Below are positions 8,850-17,717 of a stretch of 64,000 bases of DNA, one piece after another. A program made the position numbers and the translations under genes. The notes under the pieces were generated by a model, which saw only the letters and a list, made by a program, of their open reading frames with translations, made no database searches and was not told where the DNA came from. Each line of letters opens with the position of its first letter. Position 1 is the first letter of the stretch. This DNA is from Paucilactobacillus suebicus DSM 5007 = KCTC 3549 (GTDB lineage: Bacteria > Bacillota > Bacilli > Lactobacillales > Lactobacillaceae): contig NZ_AZGF01000012.1 in the NCBI RefSeq assembly GCF_001434475.1, forward strand, positions 1 to 64,000, read 5' to 3'.

Positions 8850-8971
8850 GAAACGTGCCAAAACGATCTGACCCAGTTCATATAAGGGAGCGCAGACGCA
8901 AATCCTAAACCCTTGGATTTACGCCTGCGCTCCCTTATATGATTGAGTCAATGTGATCGTTTTGGCACTCT
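8850..8971 (-). repeat. Long-hairpin element LHE-A
   Basis: 122-nt imperfect inverted repeat. Read on the minus strand it runs AGAGTG to CACGTTTC. The outer stem is 14 bp (8855-8868 with 8955-8968), followed by an asymmetric internal loop. The inner stem is about 19 bp (ATATAAGGGAGCGCAGACG with CGCCTGCGCTCCCTTATAT, one mismatch), capped by a small AAATCC/GGATTT hairpin. It belongs to the family described under LHE-B to LHE-I. It lies between a gene end and the tetR promoter and no minus-strand gene precedes it. Confidence 0.85.
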
Positions 8972-8977
8972 GATTTA

Positions 8978-9006
8978 TTGACAATAAATAAACAATCATT
9001 TATTAT
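8978..9006 (+). promoter_or_regulatory. tetR promoter with operator in spacer
   Basis: Perfect TTGACA (8978-8983), 17-bp spacer, TATTAT (9001-9006). The spacer and -10 carry ATCATTTATTAT (8995-9006), repeated exactly at 9685-9696 in the promoter of the downstream reductase. The expected start of transcription, 9013-9014, coincides with the ATG, so the mRNA is probably leaderless. Confidence 0.75.
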
Positions 9007-9013
9007 TCCCCAC

Positions 9014-9592
9014 ATGAGAACAAAAGACGAATCTAAAATTGAGGCCCTTCATCAGGCAGTAATTGATGTAATTAATCATGATGGCTATCAGAATCTCAGC
9101 GTGGCTAAAATTGCCAAAAAAGCTGGTGTGTCCGTTGCCACTCTTTACATTTACTATAGCGATAAGAAGGATATGCTTGGCAAAGTATATTTGAAAATTA
9201 AAGATCTCATTGATGCAAAACTATTTAATGAATTTGATCCACAGGGGCCGTTTGAACAACAGTTCAAACGCCTGTTGCGTAATTATGCCGATGCTATCTG
9301 CACTTATCCAGAGAAAGCAGCGGTGATGCGAGTCTTCAACAGCAACCCCAATTTGGTTGCCGAGGATGTGTACTCACAAAGTATGGATTTAGGGAAGCCA
9401 GTGGCCGATCTTTATCGGCATGGCCTAGAGGAGAAACTCATTCGGCAGTACGAGCCAGAAATATTTATTTCATTCACGTTCAACGCAATTGATAGTCTGG
9501 CACAAATTAGATTTATGCAAGGTAAGACGCTGACTAAAGATGAAGTTGATCAACTGATTGAGATGGCATGGGCTGCTTGCAAGCAAAATTAA
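9014..9592 (+). CDS. TetR/AcrR family regulator
   Basis: 192-residue one-component repressor. Residues 1-55 form the TetR DNA-binding domain (AVIDVINHDGYQNLSVAKIA, then KAGVSVATLYIYYSDKKDML). The rest is the helical ligand/dimer domain. I start it at ATG 9014. A longer reading from TTG 8978 would begin inside the promoter -35 box. There is no ribosome site in front of ATG 9014, in keeping with a leaderless mRNA. Shared operator sequence in its own promoter and in that of the next gene points to autoregulation and control of the reductase. Confidence 0.85.
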   Translation: MRTKDESKIEALHQAVIDVINHDGYQNLSVAKIAKKAGVSVATLYIYYSDKKDMLGKVYLKIKDLIDAKLFNEFDPQGPFEQQFKRLLRNYADAICTYPEKAAVMRVFNSNPNLVAEDVYSQSMDLGKPVADLYRHGLEEKLIRQYEPEIFISFTFNAIDSLAQIRFMQGKTLTKDEVDQLIEMAWAACKQN

Positions 9593-9667
9593 AAATTAAT
9601 TTATCGCTTCATTTGCCTGCCATATCTACGATCCAGCGATCTAGGAAATTAACTTTTGAAAAAACTA

Positions 9668-9696
9668 TTGAAAATAAAAGAATGATCATTTATTAT
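9668..9696 (+). promoter_or_regulatory. Promoter/operator of the SDR reductase
   Basis: TTGAAA (9668-9673), 17-bp spacer, TATTAT (9691-9696). The palindrome AATGATCATT (9681-9690) is in the spacer and ATCATTTATTAT matches the tetR promoter. A further related copy, GAATAATCATTCATT, lies at 9750-9764 just before the ribosome site. These are the probable TetR operators. Confidence 0.7.
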
Positions 9697-9783
9697 ACAA
9701 ACTATTCATATGGCGTGACCATCACGTCTTTTATTTTAACATTTAAAAGAATAATCATTCATTTAAAAAGGAGATCAATAATT

Positions 9784-10809
9784 ATGACAGATATGATGAA
9801 AAAGAACGATTTGGTATTAGTAACGGGGATTACCGGTTATATGGCAACGTGGATTGCTAAGGATTTACTTGATAAAGGTTATCGCGTCCGTGGTACGTAC
9901 CGTTCAGAAGGTAAATTGCCATTTATTAAAACGCTGCTACCAGGAATCGAATTAGTGAAGGCCGATTTAAACGGAGATGATGGTTGGCAAGAAGCACTGG
10001 ATGGTGTCCAATGGATGTTTCATGTTGCGTCACCACAAGCAGTAGCAACTGAAAGCAATCGAACAGAAACAGCGATGGCCGGAATCGACAACATCTTTAA
10101 ATTTGCACTTAAGAGCTCAACGCTAAAGAAAATTGTATTGACCAGTTCAGAAGCCGCAATTGCATATGGTAACCAGAAGAAAACTATTTACGATGAAAAT
10201 GACTGGACCAATGCTGATGCAAAGGGTTTAGAAGATTATATGAAGAGCAAAACACTGGAAGAACGGCGAGCATGGAAGCTAATTAATGATCCAGCTCAAA
10301 ATGTAAGTCGAGTCGAGATGGCTGCCATTAATCCATCATTTGTTATTGGACCGTCACTAGTACCGTGGGCACGCTATTCCGCTAAGCAAGTTGAACAATT
10401 GCTGAATGTGCCAGTTAGTTTACCCATGAAGGGCTATGCAGTTGACGTTCGTGATGTTGCACAAATGCAGATTGCGCTGATGAATAATGAGCAGGCCAAT
10501 GGCACGCGCAACTTAGCCATGGGGATTAGAATGACAATGGCAGATGTAAAGCGAATTGCAATTGAAGACTTTAAGGATCAAGGGATTCACGGCCTTCAAC
10601 TACCAATTCCAACTTTCTTAATGAAACCATTTCAATCAAATACAACGATTGGTGATTTTTACCCGCGAATGAAGGGTCTAGTTGATTATCGTCCGCTGCA
10701 CCCGGAATTTTACAGTTATAGTTACACGAATTTGCAAAAATCGATTGATGACATGATGAGTCAGTTGCTGAAGGATAAGTTGATTGGACCTGAGGCCAAA
10801 CAAAAGTAA
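9784..10809 (+). CDS. NAD(P)-dependent reductase, extended SDR (dihydroflavonol reductase-like)
   Basis: 341-residue extended short-chain dehydrogenase. The Rossmann motif is TGITGYMATWIAKDLL (TGxxGxxA near residue 15). LTSSEAAIAYG and the YMKSKTLEE stretch carry the catalytic Ser/Tyr/Lys (Tyr-x-x-x-Lys). Proteins of this type reduce aldehydes or ketones with NADPH. AAGGAG at 9768 sets the ATG at 9784; the frame stays open upstream to 9568 but that part overlaps the promoter. TetR-type control suggests induction by a toxic carbonyl compound (inferred). A paralogue lies at 29287-30312. Confidence 0.88.
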   Translation: MTDMMKKNDLVLVTGITGYMATWIAKDLLDKGYRVRGTYRSEGKLPFIKTLLPGIELVKADLNGDDGWQEALDGVQWMFHVASPQAVATESNRTETAMAGIDNIFKFALKSSTLKKIVLTSSEAAIAYGNQKKTIYDENDWTNADAKGLEDYMKSKTLEERRAWKLINDPAQNVSRVEMAAINPSFVIGPSLVPWARYSAKQVEQLLNVPVSLPMKGYAVDVRDVAQMQIALMNNEQANGTRNLAMGIRMTMADVKRIAIEDFKDQGIHGLQLPIPTFLMKPFQSNTTIGDFYPRMKGLVDYRPLHPEFYSYSYTNLQKSIDDMMSQLLKDKLIGPEAKQK

Positions 10810-10888
10810 GTGAGACAGCCTCTGATTGAGACAGGTCTACCTCCAATGTCGTATAATGGTTTTATTCTAGTAAAACAGGGGGACAATC

Positions 10889-13423
10889 ATGGCTGAATTA
10901 ACACATTTTTTTGAAAGTTTTGTACCAGCACATTATGATATTTACCTGAATATTAATCGTGAAGACAAAACGATTAGCGGACAAACAACAATCACTGGTG
11001 AAGCAAAAACTGATTCGATTTCAATTCACCAAAAGGATTTGCAGGTTCAATTTGTTAAGGCAAATGGGCAAAATCTACCATTTGATGTTGATAATGACAA
11101 CGATGCATTACGTTTGAATCTTGGTCACACGGGTGATGTTAGTTTTACGATCGACTATACTGCTCAACTAACTGATACAATGATGGGAATTTATCCATCG
11201 TATTATGAAGTTAATGGTGAAAAAAAACAGATTATTGGGACTCAGTTTGAAACGACTTTTGCTCGTCAAGCTTTTCCATGTGTTGATGAACCTGAAGCCA
11301 AGACAACGTTTGATTTAGCCATTCGTTTTGATGAACAACCCGGCGAAACGATTATTAGCAATATGCCTGAAATTCGTGAAGAACACGGCGTTCACTATTT
11401 TGATACCACCGTCCGCATGTCAACTTACCTAATCGCGTTTGCCTTTGGGGACTTACAAAGCAAAATGACGACCACCAAGAGTGGTGTTAAGATTGGTGTC
11501 TTTGGCACGAAAGCTCATCGGGCTAATGAATTAGATTTTGCGCTGGATATTGCCAAGCGTTCAATCGAATTTTATGAGGACTTTTACCAAACCCCTTATC
11601 CGTTACCACATTCATGGCAACTTGCCCTACCCGATTTTTCGGCTGGTGCGATGGAAAACTGGGGATTGGTAACATATCGTGAGGCATACCTGTTACTTGA
11701 TCCGGATAACACTGCCCTCGATATGAAACAATTAGTTGCGACCGTGATTGCCCATGAGCTGGCTCACCAATGGTTCGGTGATTTGGTCACGATGAAGTGG
11801 TGGGATGACCTATGGTTAAACGAAAGCTTTGCTAATATGATGGAGTACGTGGCAACAGACGCGTTAGAACCAGACTGGCATATCTGGGAAAGCTTCCAGA
11901 CATCGGAAGCCGCAATGGCTCTGCAACGTGATGCTACTGATGGTGTTCAGTCTGTCCACGTGGCGGTTGAAAATCCGGCCGAAATTGATGCACTGTTTGA
12001 TGGTGCCATCGTGTATGCCAAGGGGGCGCGGATGCTGGTAATGGTCCGTGCTTTGCTTGGCGATGATGCATTACGTCAAGGCTTGAAAAACTACTTTGCG
12101 GCCCACAAGTACGGTAATGCAACTGGGGCTGATTTATGGTCTGCACTGGGGGATGCATCTGGTAATGATGTTGGTGCAATTATGCAATCATGGCTTGAAC
12201 AGCCGGGGTATCCAGTGGTGACCGCTTCGATTGTGAATGGCGATTTGAAACTCACTCAACAACAGTTCTTTATTGGTGAAGGGAAGGAAGTTGGACGTAC
12301 ATGGCAAATCCCTCTCAGTAGTAATTATGATGCAGCTCCAACAATTATGAAGGACCGCGAGCTCAATTTAGGTAACTATCAAGATTTAAGAGCTAAAAAT
12401 GGCAAACCATTCCGGTTGAATGTTGGTAACAACTCACACTTTATTGTGAAGTATGATCAAACTTTGCTCGATGATATTTTAACCGACGTTGAATCGCTTG
12501 ATTCAATTTCACAATTACAACTATTACAAGACTTACGACTACTGTCTGAAGGACGTCAGATCTCTTATGCTGACGTTGTACCTTTGTTATCACGCTTTAG
12601 CAATAGTAAGAGTTCAATTGTCAATGCTGCCCTTTACAGCGTTGCTAATAACCTGAAGAAGTTTGTTGAACCAGCGTCTGCCGAAGAAGGTCAGTTGAAG
12701 GTTTTGTTTGATCGTTTGAGCGAGAAACAAGTTGCTCGACTGGGTTGGGCAGGTAAAAATGGCGAATCAAATGATGATCAATTGACTCGCCCACATGTGT
12801 TACGTGCCTCATTATTTGCTGAGAATCAAAACGCGATCTCAGCGGCACATAATTTGTTCACGAAAAATCAAGATCGATTAGCATCATTACCGGCTGATAC
12901 CCGCGTTTTCATTTTGACTAACGAAGTGAAACATTACGGTAGTGAACAGTTATTTGATCAACTTTTGAACGATTATCGTCAAACTTCGGATTCCAGTTAC
13001 AAATCTGATATTTGTGCCGCATTGACTAATACACCAGATACTAGACTGGTAGATAAATTAGTAAGTAAATTTGAGGATGCAGAGACAATTAAGCCTCAAG
13101 ATTTACGTGCTTGGTATCGCGGCGTTTTATCTAATGAAAAAGGGCAACAAGCAGCATGGAACTGGATTCGTGATGAATGGCAGTGGCTTGATGATACAGT
13201 TGGCGGTGACATGGAATTTGCTACTTACATTACCGTCACATCAGGTATTTTCCGCACACCAGCTCGGTTAGCTGAGTTTAAGGAATTCTTTGAGCCTAAG
13301 CTAAACACACCGGGATTGACTCGTGAAATTAAGATGGATATCAAAGTCATTGAAAGTAGAGTTAACCTGGTAAATGATGAAAAAGATGCTGTTAATACGG
13401 CAGTTAAAGATGCCATTAAGTAA
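10889..13423 (+). CDS. pepN: Aminopeptidase N
   Basis: 844-residue M1-family zinc metallopeptidase that removes N-terminal residues from peptides in the cytoplasm, central to peptide use in lactic acid bacteria. GAMENWG (about residue 253) binds the free N-terminus. HELAHQWFGD (about 289) is the HExxH zinc site with the downstream Glu in NESFAN. The length matches the family. The ribosome site AGGGGG precedes ATG. It is monocistronic, with a terminator at 13438. Confidence 0.96.
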   Translation: MAELTHFFESFVPAHYDIYLNINREDKTISGQTTITGEAKTDSISIHQKDLQVQFVKANGQNLPFDVDNDNDALRLNLGHTGDVSFTIDYTAQLTDTMMGIYPSYYEVNGEKKQIIGTQFETTFARQAFPCVDEPEAKTTFDLAIRFDEQPGETIISNMPEIREEHGVHYFDTTVRMSTYLIAFAFGDLQSKMTTTKSGVKIGVFGTKAHRANELDFALDIAKRSIEFYEDFYQTPYPLPHSWQLALPDFSAGAMENWGLVTYREAYLLLDPDNTALDMKQLVATVIAHELAHQWFGDLVTMKWWDDLWLNESFANMMEYVATDALEPDWHIWESFQTSEAAMALQRDATDGVQSVHVAVENPAEIDALFDGAIVYAKGARMLVMVRALLGDDALRQGLKNYFAAHKYGNATGADLWSALGDASGNDVGAIMQSWLEQPGYPVVTASIVNGDLKLTQQQFFIGEGKEVGRTWQIPLSSNYDAAPTIMKDRELNLGNYQDLRAKNGKPFRLNVGNNSHFIVKYDQTLLDDILTDVESLDSISQLQLLQDLRLLSEGRQISYADVVPLLSRFSNSKSSIVNAALYSVANNLKKFVEPASAEEGQLKVLFDRLSEKQVARLGWAGKNGESNDDQLTRPHVLRASLFAENQNAISAAHNLFTKNQDRLASLPADTRVFILTNEVKHYGSEQLFDQLLNDYRQTSDSSYKSDICAALTNTPDTRLVDKLVSKFEDAETIKPQDLRAWYRGVLSNEKGQQAAWNWIRDEWQWLDDTVGGDMEFATYITVTSGIFRTPARLAEFKEFFEPKLNTPGLTREIKMDIKVIESRVNLVNDEKDAVNTAVKDAIK

Positions 13424-13437
13424 ATAGAAGTTACTAA

Positions 13438-13463
13438 GACGGGCTTGAAATAGCCCGCCTTTA
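13438..13463 (+). terminator. Terminator after pepN
   Basis: GACGGGCT ... AGCCCGCC stem with a short loop followed by TTTATA. A modest T tract, but correctly placed after the pepN stop. Confidence 0.7.
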
Positions 13464-13487
13464 TACATGATAAAACTGGAGTTGTTA

Positions 13488-13847
13488 ATGATGAACGACC
13501 GTGAAACAACACTGATTAACATTTTTAGAAACAGTAATGACTATGTTGGTGATCAATTACGTGCCTTAATTTATGGTGCAAAGAACCCAACTCGAGTATA
13601 TGGAATCGTTTATGACTACTTTGTCGGAGTTACAGATACATTAAGAAGTTTTGGCCTTACTGATGATTTATTACTGATTGAAGGTTATGCACATGAATTG
13701 GGCCGATATTTTCAAACAACTCTGCGTCATTACTATGAACAAGAAATTGTGATTGTTGGACAGCAAAAGTGTTGGCAAAAGCATATGAAATATTTAAAGA
13801 AGACTTCAGATAGGTATTTGAAGTTATTAGTTGAACAGCCAAGGTAG
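13488..13847 (+). CDS. Hypothetical helical protein
   Basis: 119-residue soluble protein with no recognised domain. It is rich in aromatic residues (YDYFVGVTDTLRSFGL, FQTTLRHYYEQE) and appears helical, with no signal or membrane segment. TGGAG 6 bp upstream favours ATG 13488. A perfect parS site follows its stop by 10 bp. Function unknown. Confidence 0.65.
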   Translation: MMNDRETTLINIFRNSNDYVGDQLRALIYGAKNPTRVYGIVYDYFVGVTDTLRSFGLTDDLLLIEGYAHELGRYFQTTLRHYYEQEIVIVGQQKCWQKHMKYLKKTSDRYLKLLVEQPR

Positions 13848-13857
13848 CATCATCATT

Positions 13858-13873
13858 TGTTTCACGTGAAACA
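13858..13873. promoter_or_regulatory. parS site (ParB/Spo0J binding)
   Basis: TGTTTCACGTGAAACA is a perfect 16-bp match to the bacterial parS consensus. With the sites at 23781, 29265 and 46682 it suggests the window is within the origin-proximal domain of the chromosome. Confidence 0.9.
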
Positions 13874-13980
13874 AACTATGTCAGAAAACGTTATAAAAAG
13901 GCGTCGCAAGCTATTGTTGCCAAATAATTCACGGGGTAAAATATATTTTAGCGTAAAAAGAATGGAGGAACTTTTGCTTA

Positions 13981-14630
13981 TGCGCAAATATATTTCGGAA
14001 TTTTTGGGGACATTTTTACTGGTTTTCTTAGGTACTTCAGCTGTAGTTATTGCCAAGGGAGACGCACTAACGATTGGGTTAGCATTCGGTTTAGCCATCA
14101 CGATTTCAGCTTACTCTTTCGGTGGTATTTCAGGTGGTCACTTCAACCCAGCTGTCACAACAGCCATGTTAATTAACCGACGAATTGGTGTTGTTGATGC
14201 AATTTTTTATATCATTTCACAAATTATTGGTGCAATTTGTGCCAGCTTTTTCATCCAAGTATTTGTGAAGGCCCTTGGCTACAAGACAACTGCATTAGGT
14301 CAAACTGATTTTCCATCAATTAACACTGGTACTGCAATCCTGGTTGAAGGTTTAATCACGTTTTTGTTTCTAATGGTTATTTTAAATGTGACTAGTGACG
14401 ATCATGGAAACAGTGATTTTGCCGGCCTGGTAATTGGCATTACCTTAGCATTTCTAATTATTTTAGCCTTGAATTTAACCGGTGGATCATTAAATCCAGC
14501 CCGTTCGATTGGACCAGCCATTTTTGCCGGAGGTTCGGCGCTATCGCATTTATGGGTTTATATCGTGGCACCGGAAGTGGGCGCAATTTTAGCGGCTTTT
14601 TGTTCGAGATTGCTCGGCAGTGAATATTAG
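13981..14630 (+). CDS. Aquaporin / MIP family channel
   Basis: About 216-residue major intrinsic protein conducting water or small uncharged solutes. Two NPA boxes are present: GGHFNPAVT (about residue 57) and GGSLNPARSIGPA (about 173). Six hydrophobic helices can be traced. A short second half-loop and the AR(S) motif after the second NPA resemble aquaporin Z more than glycerol facilitators. The start is taken at ATG 13981; TTG 13975 is 6 bp from GGAGGA (13964-13969) and is a possible alternative. An in-frame extension to 13857 would read through parS and is not credible. Confidence 0.88.
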
Positions 14631-14656
14631 AACGCGATTTGTAATTTTAAATTCAA

Positions 14657-14713
14657 AAAGAGACAATCAACGGGGACTGTTAGGTTTCAACAATCCGGAT
14701 TGATTGTCTCTTT
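14657..14713 (+). terminator. Terminator after aquaporin gene
   Basis: AAAGAGACAATCAA (14657-14670) pairs fully with TTGATTGTCTCTTT (14700-14713), with a 29-nt loop; T-rich sequence follows. A/T tracts on both sides would allow bidirectional action. It lacks the AGAGTG/CACGTTT ends of the LHE family. Confidence 0.7.
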
Positions 14714-14811
14714 ATTTATGACAAATTATTCGATTTAGTCAATTGAGTGTTGAAACCAAATTTTATGTAGTTCGTACTATAATTAGGATAAATATTGAGG
14801 GGATGATGGCA

Positions 14812-15366
14812 ATGAATAAAGGGCGATTAGAAGCGTTTACGGACGCAATTTTAGCAATTATTATGACAATTATGGTATTGGAGTTACATGTACCAGATGG
14901 ATTCACCCTAAAAGCGGTTAGTCATGAATTAATTCCAATTCTGGCGTACGTAATTTCATTTGTGGGTCTGACTAATTTATGGGCGACTCACCACTTTTTA
15001 TTTGAAGCCCTTCATAAAGTTTCTTACGGTGTTTTTATTGTGAATATGATCCTGCTGTTGTGGGTTTCAATGGTGCCTGTAATTACCGCGTGGGTGGCTA
15101 CCTATCCGGATAAATTTTTGCCACAGGTCTGCTATATTGCCGTGATTTTTGGCTGGGCTGTTTTGTTATTACTTTTGGAAGCAATGGCTAAGAAAGCGGA
15201 TCCCGCATATCCAAATAAGGCGCTGGCAACTAAAGAAATGGCCATTATGTTAGTTATTATGGTGATTGGTGCCGGACTATCGTTATTTCTGCCTTACGTT
15301 GCTTTAACAACCGGTGTGATTGTTATTGGAATTTACCTTATTTTCCCTTACAAAGAATTTTCATAG
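14812..15366 (+). CDS. TMEM175 family potassium channel-like protein (DUF1211)
   Basis: 184-residue membrane protein with six hydrophobic segments. The N-terminal KGRLEAFTDAILAIIMTIMV carries the RxxxF(S/T)D signature of the first TMEM175 helix, where isoleucines form the pore constriction in characterised bacterial channels. It probably leaks K+ or other monovalent cations. GAGGGG 9 bp upstream selects ATG 14812 over two earlier ATGs next to the ribosome site. A paralogue lies at 49327-49917. Confidence 0.85.
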   Translation: MNKGRLEAFTDAILAIIMTIMVLELHVPDGFTLKAVSHELIPILAYVISFVGLTNLWATHHFLFEALHKVSYGVFIVNMILLLWVSMVPVITAWVATYPDKFLPQVCYIAVIFGWAVLLLLLEAMAKKADPAYPNKALATKEMAIMLVIMVIGAGLSLFLPYVALTTGVIVIGIYLIFPYKEFS

Positions 15367-15432
15367 TTTAAATATAATGTTGACAAAAGCCACAAAAATA
15401 CTAAAATGGACTATAAATTTAAGGAGGTTCTT

Positions 15433-15855
15433 ATGAATCAGGAAGAATTGGCAAAGATTCGTCGGTTTAATCGAGATTACGTCTTAATTCTGGGTATTTT
15501 GAATAATAGTATGAAAGATCTCGATTATTCTTTAACCGAAGGACGTGTGATTTTTGAAGTTGGCAATGGGTCACACGTAATTGCCAATCAATTAGCCACA
15601 AAATTACATATTGATCGCAGTTATCTCAACCGACTGATTAATAAGTTGGCAAAGGATGGACTGTTGAGTAAAACTGCCTCAGAATCCGATAACCGTGTTA
15701 AAATCTTAAATTTAACCACGCAGGGACGAAAAGCGCTGAGAGAGATTAATCACCAAAACGATTTGTTTACTTCCGAGTTGTTTTCGCAATTTTCTGCTGA
15801 TGAACGGCACAAAATTATTAACAGTATGGAACTTATTACAAATCGACTTTTGTAG
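15433..15855 (+). CDS. MarR family transcriptional regulator
   Basis: 140-residue winged-helix regulator. The DNA-binding part covers about residues 40-105 (VIANQLATKLHIDRSYLNRL recognition helix, then SESDNRVKILNLTTQGRKAL wing). AAGGAGG lies 6 bp before ATG 15433. It precedes a GNAT gene by 20 bp in the same direction, and the two form a likely operon. In some related proteins such regulators are fused to GNAT domains, so a MarR-GNAT pairing is a familiar combination. Confidence 0.88.
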   Translation: MNQEELAKIRRFNRDYVLILGILNNSMKDLDYSLTEGRVIFEVGNGSHVIANQLATKLHIDRSYLNRLINKLAKDGLLSKTASESDNRVKILNLTTQGRKALREINHQNDLFTSELFSQFSADERHKIINSMELITNRLL

Positions 15856-15875
15856 AATCAGAGGAGAATATTAGC

Positions 15876-16370
15876 ATGACACCAACATTTACTTTTGCAA
15901 CGATTGATGATTTACCAGATATTGTCAGAATCTATAATCAAACCGTACCAACCCGACAATCAACGGCTGACCTAGAGCCAGTCAGTGTTGATGATCGACG
16001 AGAATGGTTTGCTGGTCATAACCACGAACACAGGCCGTTGTGGTTGATTAAGTTGGATGATGTGACGGCTGGTTGGATTAGTCTAACCGATTTTTACGGC
16101 CGTGAGGCATACAAACATACTGTTGAGGTTAGTATTTATATTGATGAAAACTATCGAGGCCATCATTTGGGCAACGCAGCGTTAACTTTTGTAGAACAAC
16201 ATGTTAACGAGCTGGATATCCAAACGATTTTAGCTTACATTTTTGGCCACAACACACCTAGCTTAGGACTATTTAAGAAGTTTGGTTATCAAGAATGGGC
16301 TCACTTACCTGAAGTTGCAGAAATGGATGGTGTTAAGCGCGATCTTGATATTTTAGGAAAAAAATTCTAA
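15876..16370 (+). CDS. GNAT family N-acetyltransferase (phosphinothricin acetyltransferase-like)
   Basis: 164-residue acetyl-CoA transferase. It begins FTFATIDDLPDIVRIYNQTV, and the acetyl-CoA-binding motif A appears as VEVSIYIDENYRGHHLGNAAL with R/Q-x-x-G-x-G/A replaced by RGHHLG. The closing IFGHNTPSLGLFKKFGYQEW is typical of PAT/YncA-type enzymes, which acetylate small amines such as methionine sulfone or phosphinothricin. AGGAG precedes ATG. Probably co-transcribed with the upstream MarR gene. Confidence 0.85.
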   Translation: MTPTFTFATIDDLPDIVRIYNQTVPTRQSTADLEPVSVDDRREWFAGHNHEHRPLWLIKLDDVTAGWISLTDFYGREAYKHTVEVSIYIDENYRGHHLGNAALTFVEQHVNELDIQTILAYIFGHNTPSLGLFKKFGYQEWAHLPEVAEMDGVKRDLDILGKKF

Positions 16371-16468
16371 TAAACTTGATTCACTGGTGAGCTTGCGGTC
16401 ACTCAATCCGACCAGTACAATTAATCTATAAACATTTATTAATTGTTACATTGGGGAGGATTAATAGA

Positions 16469-17581
16469 ATGATAGGTTTGAGGTCAAAAAGATTTAAAGC
16501 ATTACTTGGTGTGACTGCTGTTGCGTTAATTGGTGTAACGCTGGCCGGATGTTCTAGTTCTGGCAGTAAAAAAAGCACCGATAAATCAAGTAATACCACC
16601 AGTTCAAAAACAACATCTAGTAGGGCACGAACGGTGCATCTGACGTTTATGGGGGATGATACACTGGGAACAGATCCTAATTTGAATTCGGCAACTAGTT
16701 TGCCAACTGTCTGGGCCCAGCACGGTGATAATCCACACTACTTCTTTCAAAATGTGCAGAAATACTTTAAGAGCGATGACCTGACAATTGCTAACCTAGA
16801 GACCACTTTCGCAACAACCGCTCAAATGGCTCCTAAGGCGGGCAATGTTGTGTTTCATTTTAAGGGTAATCCTAAACTAGCTAACGTTCTGAAAGTGAGC
16901 GGGATTGATGCTGTAACCGTCAGTAATAATCATATTTATGACTATGGTAAACAAGGGTTCAAGCAAACGATTAAGGCGGTAGAAGCGGCAGGTGTTGGCT
17001 ACTTTGGTGAAGGCTATAAGTATGTTAAAACCGTTAAGGGAGTTAAATTCGGCTTTCTCGGTTATACTGGTTGGACGGCCACGGCGAGTGACAAAGCTAA
17101 GATTGCACGAGACATCAAATCATTACGCAAGCAAGGCTGTCAGGTGGTTATTCCATACTTCCACTGGGGTATCGAGCGTCAGGCTAAACCTAATGCTACC
17201 CAGGTGACGTTAGCTCATTATGCAATCAACCATGGTGCGGATATGGTAATTGGGTCTCATCCACATGTGATTGAAACGATGGAGCTATACAAGGGCAAGT
17301 TAATTGCTTACTCGATGGGAAACTTCTGCTTCGGCGGTAATCCAAACCCGGTAGATAAGAGATCATTCCTATTACAAACAAATTTAACGGTAAAGAACAA
17401 AAAGATTACGAATTCAACGTTCAGAGTAATTCCAACAAGAATCTCGACAACGGATGCCCAAAACGATTATGTACCAACTCCGTACACTGGCAGCGAAAAA
17501 CAGGCAGTATTAAAGTACATGAACCAATTGTCTCCAACTTTTAAGGGGAGAATTGCGGATAGGTTCAACAAAATAGAGTGA
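16469..17581 (+). CDS. CapA-family lipoprotein (poly-gamma-glutamate-type metallophosphatase)
   Basis: 370-residue exported protein. Residues 1-32 are a lipoprotein signal ending in LAGC, followed by a Ser/Thr/Lys-rich linker. The CapA fold follows: LTFMGDDTLGTD, NLETTF, VSNNHIYDYG, HWGIE, GSHPHVI and GNFCFGG, matching the calcineurin-like metal ligands of CapA/PgsA. No capB/capC genes are near, so a poly-gamma-glutamate role is unproven. GGGGAGGA precedes ATG 16469. The stop codon TGA lies inside LHE-B. Confidence 0.85.
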   Translation: MIGLRSKRFKALLGVTAVALIGVTLAGCSSSGSKKSTDKSSNTTSSKTTSSRARTVHLTFMGDDTLGTDPNLNSATSLPTVWAQHGDNPHYFFQNVQKYFKSDDLTIANLETTFATTAQMAPKAGNVVFHFKGNPKLANVLKVSGIDAVTVSNNHIYDYGKQGFKQTIKAVEAAGVGYFGEGYKYVKTVKGVKFGFLGYTGWTATASDKAKIARDIKSLRKQGCQVVIPYFHWGIERQAKPNATQVTLAHYAINHGADMVIGSHPHVIETMELYKGKLIAYSMGNFCFGGNPNPVDKRSFLLQTNLTVKNKKITNSTFRVIPTRISTTDAQNDYVPTPYTGSEKQAVLKYMNQLSPTFKGRIADRFNKIE

Positions 17582-17695
17582 TAAAAAGAGCGCCAAGACA
17601 CGTTTAAAATAAGCACAACACTCATTGACCGCGCATTATGCGGTCGGTGAGTGTTGTGCTTATTTTATGTGTGTCTGCTCTTTTTATCACGTTTC
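17575..17695 (+). repeat. Long-hairpin element LHE-B
   Basis: 121 nt from AGAGTG to CACGTTTC. The outer stem GTGATAAAAAGAGC/GCTCTTTTTATCAC is a perfect 14 bp (17578-17591 with 17677-17690). An internal loop follows, then a perfect 19-bp inner stem AAAATAAGCACAACACTCA with its complement, then a GACCGC/GCGGTC cap. The stop codon of the CapA gene (17579-17581) is the TGA formed from GTGA at the stem start. A duplicate of its 3' half follows. Confidence 0.9.
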
Positions 17696-17717
17696 AGCAA
17701 AATAGCAGAGAAGGAAT

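Noticed and set aside
8978-9013. TTG start of tetR with 12 extra residues
   Set aside because: TTGACA at this place is a perfect -35 box with a -10 box 17 bp on; the TetR domain begins after ATG 9014.
9568-9783. N-terminal extension of the SDR reductase
   Set aside because: It overlaps the end of tetR and covers the promoter/operator. AAGGAG and ATG 9784 match the family start.
13857-13980. Long N-terminal extension of the aquaporin starting MFHVKQ
   Set aside because: The first codons are the parS site read as protein and there is no ribosome site. The family starts at MRKYISEF with GGAGG upstream.
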